Assembly: GCA_021781255.1 (NCBI GenBank)
Contig: JAJXXG010000333.1
Span: 1 to 11,243, forward strand
Direction: 5' to 3'
DNA length: 11,243 nucleotides
Source of the DNA: Acidobacteriota bacterium
GTDB taxonomy: Bacteria > Acidobacteriota > Terriglobia > Terriglobales > Acidobacteriaceae
The stretch's first letter is position 1. Each line of letters opens with the position of its first letter. Below are positions 7,040 to 11,243 of this stretch, piece by piece. The notes beneath the pieces are model-generated. The model searched no databases. It had not been told where the DNA came from and was given only the letters and a program-made list of their open reading frames with translations. The translations under genes were made by a program, and so were the position numbers.

Positions 7040-7978
7040 TCAGGGCGCGATGGGCGCCGATGGGGGAGCGACGTGGCGGCGGCGCACGACGTTGTGGCCG
7101 ATGAGCCAGCCGATGGCGCTGCCGACGAGGACATCGGAGGGGAAGTGTTTCTGTCCGAGGACGCGCATTGTGCCGACGCTGCCCGATCCCGCGTAGAGTC
7201 CGGCCTGGGCCCAGGGGGAACGGGTTTCGGCGGCGATGGCGGAGGCGGCGCACCAGGCGAGCAGGCTGTGCGCGGAGACGAAGGACGAGTTTGATCCCAG
7301 GCCGTGCCGGAAGAAGCGCCCGCGCGCATCGTCGACGGTGGGCCGTTCGCGCCGGAAGGTCCACTTGAAGATCTGCTGCACGACGAGGCCGTCGAGGATG
7401 GATTCCGAGGCGAGGATGCCGGTTTCGGTAGAGTGCTGATCCTGGGCGGCGTGACCGTAGGCCCAGATGCCGATGGGAGCGGCGATCCAGCCGGCGAGCA
7501 GAATGTTGGACGTGTTGACGGCGGCCCGGTTGAAGGCGGGATCGTGCGAGACGACCGTTGACATGGTGTAGCGGTCGGTTCTGAAGGCGAAGGCGCCGGC
7601 GCCCGTTAGAGGCAGGAGCCACTCCAGATCGCGGGTGTGGAGGCTGGCAGGACTGCTCCAGATCATGGCCTGATCGTGCAGGAGATTGCGGGGCAGAACT
7701 CCCAGCGAGACAGGGTTGCCGGGGGCTGAAGCGGCCTGCGGCTGGAGGGCGGGAAACAGGTCTGGCCGCGGGATCCAGCGGGACTGGGGCTCCGGCGGCT
7801 GGGACTCCGGCGGCTGGGGAAGCGGCGCGTCGGGCAGAGCCGCTGTTGCAGAGGAAGCCGAGGCGGGCTGCGCGCCTGCAACGCAGCCGGCGGCAGCGGC
7901 GAGAATGCCGAGCACGACCAGCGGCAGGATGCGCCGGCAGAGATTCCGCGGCTTGGAAAACAGGGCTTGACCTCGCAT
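7040..7978 (-). CDS. Exported PAP2-family (type 2 phosphatidic acid phosphatase) protein
   Basis: Phosphatase of the PAP2/vanadium-haloperoxidase fold. All three phosphatase motifs are present (312-residue numbering): K205-x6-R212-P213 (KWTFRRERP), SSFVSAHS with His237, and R272-x5-H278-x3-D282 (RVLGQKHFPSD). Residues about 17-36 form a hydrophobic export signal ending AAAAGCVAGA; a cysteine at 32 is lipobox-like but lacks the usual leucine at -3, so signal peptidase I or II are both possible. A Pro/Gln/Glu-rich segment with a short repeat (QPPESQPPEPQS, 55-66) links signal and enzyme domain, so the active part should lie in the periplasm or outer envelope. The family removes phosphate from lipid phosphates, undecaprenyl diphosphate or similar; the substrate is unknown. 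I choose ATG at 7976-7978; an in-frame TTG at 8039-8041 would add 21 polar residues. Neither has a strong ribosome binding site. Confidence 0.88.
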   Translation of the reverse strand: MRGQALFSKPRNLCRRILPLVVLGILAAAAGCVAGAQPASASSATAALPDAPLPQPPESQPPEPQSRWIPRPDLFPALQPQAASAPGNPVSLGVLPRNLLHDQAMIWSSPASLHTRDLEWLLPLTGAGAFAFRTDRYTMSTVVSHDPAFNRAAVNTSNILLAGWIAAPIGIWAYGHAAQDQHSTETGILASESILDGLVVQQIFKWTFRRERPTVDDARGRFFRHGLGSNSSFVSAHSLLAWCAASAIAAETRSPWAQAGLYAGSGSVGTMRVLGQKHFPSDVLVGSAIGWLIGHNVVRRRHVAPPSAPIAP

Positions 7979-8063
7979 GGCGCTTGAGGATGACGGGCGC
8001 GGCTGACCTCTATCGGACGCTTTCAGAGAGTGCGATGTCAACGGAATTGCCGGGTCTCCAGGG

Positions 8064-8107
8064 GTCAGGTGGGGCAGGATCAGGCGGGGCCAGGTCAGGC
8101 GGGTTAG
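8064..8107. repeat. Three imperfect tandem copies of a 14-15 bp GC-rich unit
   Basis: Units gtcaggtggggcag (8064-8077), atcaggcggggccag (8079-8093) and gtcaggcgggttag (8094-8107) follow each other in the gap between the carbonic anhydrase and PAP2 genes, the last one entering the end of the carbonic anhydrase reading frame. Likely slippage-derived; no function is visible. Confidence 0.5.
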
Positions 8108-8628
8108 AGAGCCTGCGGGGGATCCTTGAGGTAGATGGCGACGTAATCGAGATAATTCTGGGCGTACTCGCGGATGAGCTCGCGGTCCTTATCCGTGAGT
8201 TCGCGGCGGAGGCGGGCAGGCACGCCGGCCCAGAGAGTGCGCGGAGGCACGACGGTGTGCTCGGGGACGACGGAGCCGGCGGCGATGATGCAGCCCTCGC
8301 CGATGCGGCTGTTATTGAGGACGCGGGCGCCCATCCCGATGACGCACATGTCTCCAACCACGCAACCGTGGACAGTGGCATTGTGACCGATGGTGACCCA
8401 GTCACCGACGACGACGGGATAAAGATTGCGCTGACCGTGGAGGACCGAGCAATCCTGCACATTGGTGCAGGAGCCAACGCGAATGGAGTTCACGTCACCG
8501 CGGAGGACAGCGTTCATCCAGACCGAGGAGCGCTCGCCGCCGGCGACATCGCCGAGGACCTGGGCTGAAGAATCAATGTAGCAAGTGGGGTGAATTTCCG
8601 GCCGGCGCCCCTGGCAGATTCGGATCAT
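8104..8628 (-). CDS. Gamma carbonic anhydrase family protein
   Basis: Trimeric left-handed beta-helix protein of the gamma carbonic anhydrase/YrdA family, in the cytoplasm. Zinc-ligand histidines are His64 (SVLHGQ), His82 and His87 (TIGHNATVHGC); the RGD segment (Arg43-Asp45) and TNVQD (Gln58, Asp59) also match the family. Hexapeptide turns (VGDMCVIGMGARVLNNSRIGEGCIIAAGSVV) continue to about residue 122, followed by WAGVPARLRREL and a C-terminal helix. Members catalyse CO2 hydration or serve as metal-binding homologues without proven activity; the family match alone does not prove activity. An open frame extends to a TTG at 8632-8634, but GGAGG (8635-8639) touches that codon directly, while it stands six bases from the ATG at 8626-8628, so the ATG is chosen (174 residues). 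The gene is divergent from rpsU. Confidence 0.94.
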   Translation of the reverse strand: MIRICQGRRPEIHPTCYIDSSAQVLGDVAGGERSSVWMNAVLRGDVNSIRVGSCTNVQDCSVLHGQRNLYPVVVGDWVTIGHNATVHGCVVGDMCVIGMGARVLNNSRIGEGCIIAAGSVVPEHTVVPPRTLWAGVPARLRRELTDKDRELIREYAQNYLDYVAIYLKDPPQAL

Positions 8629-8750
8629 AGCCAACCTCCAATGAAAGTGTAACCGGGGACGGCAGGGCCGGAAACGGAGCCGGAGGCCGGTGCGGACAGG
8701 AGGGCGGGAAGGCCGCGCGAAGGCCGGGAAGAGAAGAAAAGAAATGATTT

Positions 8751-8779
8751 TTGCTGCCGGAGCACAACTCGGTTATGAT
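8751..8779 (+). promoter_or_regulatory. rpsU promoter
   Basis: TTGCTG (8751-8756), a 17-bp spacer and TATGAT (8774-8779) form a sigma70-type promoter with a 5/6 -10 match. Transcription would start near 8786, after the ATG at 8782 but before the TTG at 8818, which helps settle the rpsU start. Confidence 0.65.
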
Positions 8780-8817
8780 AAATGGAGCCTTACAGGCAGG
8801 TTTGGAGGTGGGAAGTC

Positions 8818-9015
8818 TTGGCTGAGGTTCGCGTTCAGGAAGGCGAACCGCTGGAAAATGCTCTGCGCCGGTTCAAGCGGAAGGTACAGCAGGAGGACAT
8901 CATCAAGGAAGTGAAGCGTCACTCCTACTATCTGAAGCCCGGTGAGAAGCGTCGCGTCAAAGCAGCACTGGCGCGCAAGCGGAATCGTAAAAAGGCTCGT
9001 AAAGAGCAGGATTGA
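8818..9015 (+). CDS. rpsU: 30S ribosomal protein S21
   Basis: Small-subunit ribosomal protein S21, which sits near the anti-Shine-Dalgarno end of 16S rRNA and supports initiation. The 65-residue product (M)AEVRVQEGEPLENALRRFKRKVQQEDIIKEVKRHSYYLKPGEKRRVKAALARKRNRKKARKEQD matches the family over its whole length: the VRVQEGEPLENALRRFKRK start, the RHSYYLKPGEKRR middle and the basic tail. I take TTG at 8818-8820 as start: GGAGG (8803-8807) lies ten bases upstream, S21 proteins begin at this point, and the promoter's predicted start site lies downstream of the in-frame ATG at 8782, which would add a non-conserved MEPYRQVWRWEV. The gene is divergent from the carbonic anhydrase gene, with a long structured region following. 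Confidence 0.96.
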   Translation: MAEVRVQEGEPLENALRRFKRKVQQEDIIKEVKRHSYYLKPGEKRRVKAALARKRNRKKARKEQD

Positions 9016-9425
9016 AGACTTTACTCTTCGTAACATGCACCGTTCCGGCGGCTTTCAATTGCGCAAGCAGGAAGGCCGCCCGATGTAAAAGCAACCGGAA
9101 CGGAGTGGTAGAGCAGCAAACCTGCAGCGATTCTCCAGTTTCTGCAATTCGAGGATATAGCTCGTATGCGGCACGCCCCCACCGCAGAGGTTAGGCCGCA
9201 TTCTGAAGAGCTCCCGCAGAATTGAGAGAGCGTGAATCGCCGCGTGGCATGCGGTTGCCAGCGCATTACAGATCGTCCGGCAGACCGGACCTATTTTTAT
9301 TTCCGCATCTTTTCGCGGTCAGGGCCCTTGTTGTGAACAAGAAAGTGGACAGGGAGCCGAGACCGGCAAGTTGTTGATCATGCCGTGACCGATTTCGGTG
9401 AGGTTCCCTGTGAGGCAAGCTGGCC
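9016..9425 (+). other. Structured non-coding region after rpsU: long 3' UTR or small RNA
   Basis: No credible protein gene is seen in these 410 bp. A composite hairpin starts 24 bases after the rpsU stop: ccgttcc (9040-9046) with ggaacgg (9097-9103), stacked on a 10-bp stem (9047-9056 with 9071-9080, one G-U pair). A 7-bp stem follows (9166-9172 with 9195-9201). An intrinsic terminator at 9275-9298 ends the structured part. I do not recognise a known RNA family; tRNA, tmRNA, RNase P RNA and SRP RNA signatures are not visible. The rest (9300-9425) carries only small palindromes. Confidence 0.4.
9275..9304 (+). terminator. Intrinsic terminator
   Basis: gtccgg (9275-9280) pairs with ccggac (9285-9290) around a caga loop and is followed by ctatttttattt (9291-9302). 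The T-rich tail lies only on the plus-strand side, so it ends a rightward transcript, either rpsU with a 260-base 3' UTR or a separate small RNA. Confidence 0.78.
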
Positions 9426-9740
9426 ATGGAATTCACCGATCGAGTGTTGAAGTGTGTCGACTGCGGCACAGAGTTTACCTTTACAGCGGGCGAGCAACTG
9501 TTCTTTCATGACAAACAGTTCAGAAACGACCCCAAGCACTGCAAACAGTGCAAGGCGAAGCGTACCCGCGGCGCGCATCGGGTGAGACCGGAGACCCGCA
9601 CGACCTGCTCGGAGTGCGGCGCGGAGACGACGGTGCCCTTCAAGCCGACGCAGGGTCGCCCTGTGCTGTGCCGGTCGTGCTTCCAGAAGCAGCAGACGCG
9701 ACCGCCGGCCACGCCGGAACCCAGCGCAGCGCAGGGCTGA
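9426..9740 (+). CDS. Small protein with two zinc ribbons
   Basis: A 104-residue protein with eight cysteines in four CxxC pairs. The first ribbon (8-46) has Cys10-x2-Cys13 and Cys39-x2-Cys42 and follows the pattern of the probable zinc-ribbon domain PF13451 (CVDCGTEFTFTAGEQLFFHDKQF then PKHCKQCK). The second (60-87) has Cys61-x2-Cys64 and Cys82-x2-Cys85 with the VPFKPTQGRPVLCRSCF pattern known from other small CxxC-CxxC proteins. The Pro/Thr/Ala-rich tail after residue 90 is probably disordered. GAGG lies ten bases before the ATG. Both domains are known from uncharacterised bacterial proteins; a nucleic-acid or protein-binding role is the usual guess for zinc ribbons but nothing in the context proves it. 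It lies downstream of the rpsU terminator and converges on purD with a 62-bp gap. Confidence 0.85.
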   Translation: MEFTDRVLKCVDCGTEFTFTAGEQLFFHDKQFRNDPKHCKQCKAKRTRGAHRVRPETRTTCSECGAETTVPFKPTQGRPVLCRSCFQKQQTRPPATPEPSAAQG

Positions 9741-9772
9741 AGAGCAGACCGCCCCGGAACGGCGAAGGCCAG

Positions 9773-9790
9773 CCGGCGACACGACGCCGG
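9773..9790. terminator. Small hairpin between convergent zinc-ribbon gene and purD
   Basis: ccggcg (9773-9778) and cgccgg (9785-9790) form a 6-bp GC stem with a 6-base loop in the 62-bp convergent gap. No T run follows in either direction, so this is only a possible bidirectional terminator. Confidence 0.3.
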
Positions 9791-9802
9791 TGCGGATCGG
9801 CC

Positions 9803-11071
9803 TTACTTGAGGGCGCGGTGTCCAATGTCGCGCCGGTAGTACATCTCTTCAAAATGGATCTCGGCCATGGCCTGGTAGGCGCGAGCGAGGGCCTCGGCGA
9901 GCGAGTCGGCGGCGGCGGTGACGCCGAGGACGCGGCCCCCCGCGGTCAGCACGTGCCCGTTCTCGAGCGCGGTTCCGGCATGGAAGACCTGCACTCCGGG
10001 GATCTGAGCGGCAGCAGCGAGACCGGAGATGGAGCGGCCGGATTTGTAGCTGCCGGGATAGCCGCCCGAGCTGGCCACGACGCAGGCGGAAGCGCCTGCC
10101 GACCAGCGCAGAGGCGTCTGGGCGAGCCGGCCGTCAACGGCGGCTTCAAGCAGGTCGAGAAGATCAGTTTCGAGGCGCACGAGGATGGCCTGGGTTTCGG
10201 GGTCGCCAAAACGGGCATTGAACTCGAGCACCTGCGGCCCGCGCGCGGTCATCATGAGGCCGCAATAAAGCACGCCGGTGAACGGAGCGCCCTCGCTGGC
10301 CATGCCGGCGACGGCAGGCTCGGCGATGTGGCGGAGAATCCACTCGGACATGGCGGGATCGAGGAGGGTATCCGTTGAATAGACGCCCATGCCGCCGGTG
10401 TTGGGCCCGGTATCGCCCTCGCCGATGCGCTTGTGATCCTGGGCGGGAACCAGCGGCACGACATGGGCGCCGTCGCTCAGGCAGAGGAAGCTGACCTCCT
10501 CGCCTTCAAGGAACTCCTCGATGACGATCTGCTGCGCGGGCTCGCCCAGCAGGGAGCCGGAGAACAGGCCCAGCGCAGCTTCAACGGCGGTGTGGCGGGA
10601 GGGACAGATGATGACGCCCTTGCCCGCGAAGAGGCCGTCGGCCTTGACGACAATGGGCGGATGAAAGATATCGACCGCCTTTTCGACCTCCTCGGCAGCG
10701 GTGCAGACCGCGTAATTGGCGGTGGGGATGTTGTGGCGCTGGAGGAACCGCTTGGCGAAGCCTTTGCTGGTTTCAAGCATGGCGGCGGCGCGCGTGGGGC
10801 CAAAGACGCGGAAGCCCCGCTCGCGGAGGGCATCGACGATGCCAAGCGAAAGCGGCAGCTCGGGACCGACCACGGTAAGGGCAGGCCGCTCGGATTCGAC
10901 CAGGCCGATCATGGCGGCAAGGTCTTTGAGATCTACGGGAACACAACGGGCCATCTGCGCCATGCCGCCGTTTCCGGGCGCGCAGACGAGCTCAGAAACC
11001 CGGGGGCTGCGGGCGATGGACCATGCGAGAGCATGTTCGCGGCCTCCCGAACCAAGGATCAAGACTTTCAT
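9803..11071 (-). CDS. purD: Phosphoribosylamine--glycine ligase (GAR synthetase)
   Basis: Catalyses the ATP-dependent joining of 5-phosphoribosylamine and glycine to glycinamide ribonucleotide, the second step of purine synthesis, in the cytoplasm. The 422-residue product has the full PurD layout: N-terminal [17 protein letters not shown] with the GGREHA motif (9-14), GNGG (33-36), [16 protein letters not shown] (68-82), the ATP-grasp segment [16 protein letters not shown] (139-154), [22 protein letters not shown]-like loop (212-232), and [13 protein letters not shown] (282-294) with metal-binding residues, then the C-terminal domain. An open frame extends 19 codons further upstream, but the conserved start and GGAAG six bases before the ATG at 11069-11071 fix the shorter start. 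The gene stands alone; other pur genes are not nearby. Confidence 0.97.
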   Translation of the reverse strand: [422 protein letters not shown]

Positions 11072-11227
11072 GCAGGACTTCCCTTCCCGGCCAGACTCAT
11101 CCAAAGCCGGAAAGATCATCGTCGGCAATGCGGGGGCGGAAAGTCAAACCGGCATAACAAATCAAAGGGACCGTTCCCCTATACTGATGCGTGACGATCA
11201 GCCAGATCGTACCACAAGGATTGGTAG

Positions 11228-11243
11228 ATGACCGGAACCCGCA
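11228..11243 (+). CDS. Possible start of a gene running off the right edge
   Basis: An ATG at 11228-11230 has AAGGA (11216-11220) seven bases upstream, the same arrangement as dnaA. A TATACT -10-like box at 11180-11185 lies ahead of it, with no good -35. Only five codons (MTGTR) are inside the window, so no product can be suggested. It would be divergent from purD. Confidence 0.4.

Noticed and set aside
7846..8568. A 240-codon plus-strand frame across the PAP2 and carbonic anhydrase genes
   Set aside because: It overlaps two well-supported minus-strand genes and has antisense-type composition.
8646..8674. TACACT as -10 box for the carbonic anhydrase gene
   Set aside because: A transcript from it would start at about the ribosome binding site, leaving it outside or at the very 5' end, and the -35 is poor.
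9104..9165. tRNA-like fragments (ggtagagcag and attcgagg) after rpsU
   Set aside because: They resemble D- and T-arm consensus pieces, but no acceptor stem, D stem or anticodon stem can be formed around them.
9548..11194. Long plus-strand frames across purD and the zinc-ribbon gene end
   Set aside because: They are opposite to a complete PurD, and the protein sequences are low-complexity Gly/Ala/Arg/Glu mixtures.

Overview
The window looks like chromosomal DNA of a high-GC member of the Acidobacteriota, probably close to the Acidobacteriaceae/Terriglobia. That assignment is an inference from the style of the YidC, L34, S21 and DnaA proteins and the base composition; no rRNA is present to confirm it. 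The layout is mostly housekeeping: a replication-origin-type neighbourhood (dnaA divergent from the rpmH-rnpA-yidD-yidC operon) followed by single genes with ordinary enzymatic functions. I see no CRISPR array, tRNA, rRNA, insertion sequence, phage or toxin-antitoxin genes, and no convincing new multi-gene system.

Positions 1-3567 are read on the minus strand. From its promoter leftward this is rpmH (L34), rnpA (RNase P protein), yidD (membrane insertion efficiency factor) and yidC (membrane insertase), then a 12-bp stem-loop and the start of a left-handed beta-helix acyltransferase cut by the window edge. The operon links ribosome and RNA processing components with membrane protein insertion. 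Positions 3568-4087 are a 520-bp divergent regulatory region holding a candidate rpmH promoter, a candidate dnaA promoter and several short palindromes, but no consensus DnaA box that I can find. dnaA follows on the plus strand (4088-5494) with its own hairpin terminator; dnaN is not next to it.

Positions 5495-5966 are non-coding and end in two 16-bp direct repeats in front of an aldo/keto reductase gene (plus strand). It converges on a minus-strand gene for an exported PAP2-type phosphatase. Upstream of that lies a minus-strand gamma-class carbonic anhydrase gene, divergent from rpsU (S21), which has a clear promoter and starts at TTG. Behind rpsU is a 410-bp gap with strong RNA structure and a good intrinsic terminator, either a long 3' UTR or a small RNA. 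A small protein with two zinc ribbons follows, converging on purD (purine synthesis, minus strand). At the right edge a plus-strand gene probably starts divergently from purD.

Several starts differ from the longest open frame: yidC and rpsU use TTG; the carbonic anhydrase, PAP2 and purD genes are best started at internal ATG codons. The most interesting items for follow-up are the structured region behind rpsU, the repeats before the reductase gene and the unusual dnaA upstream region.
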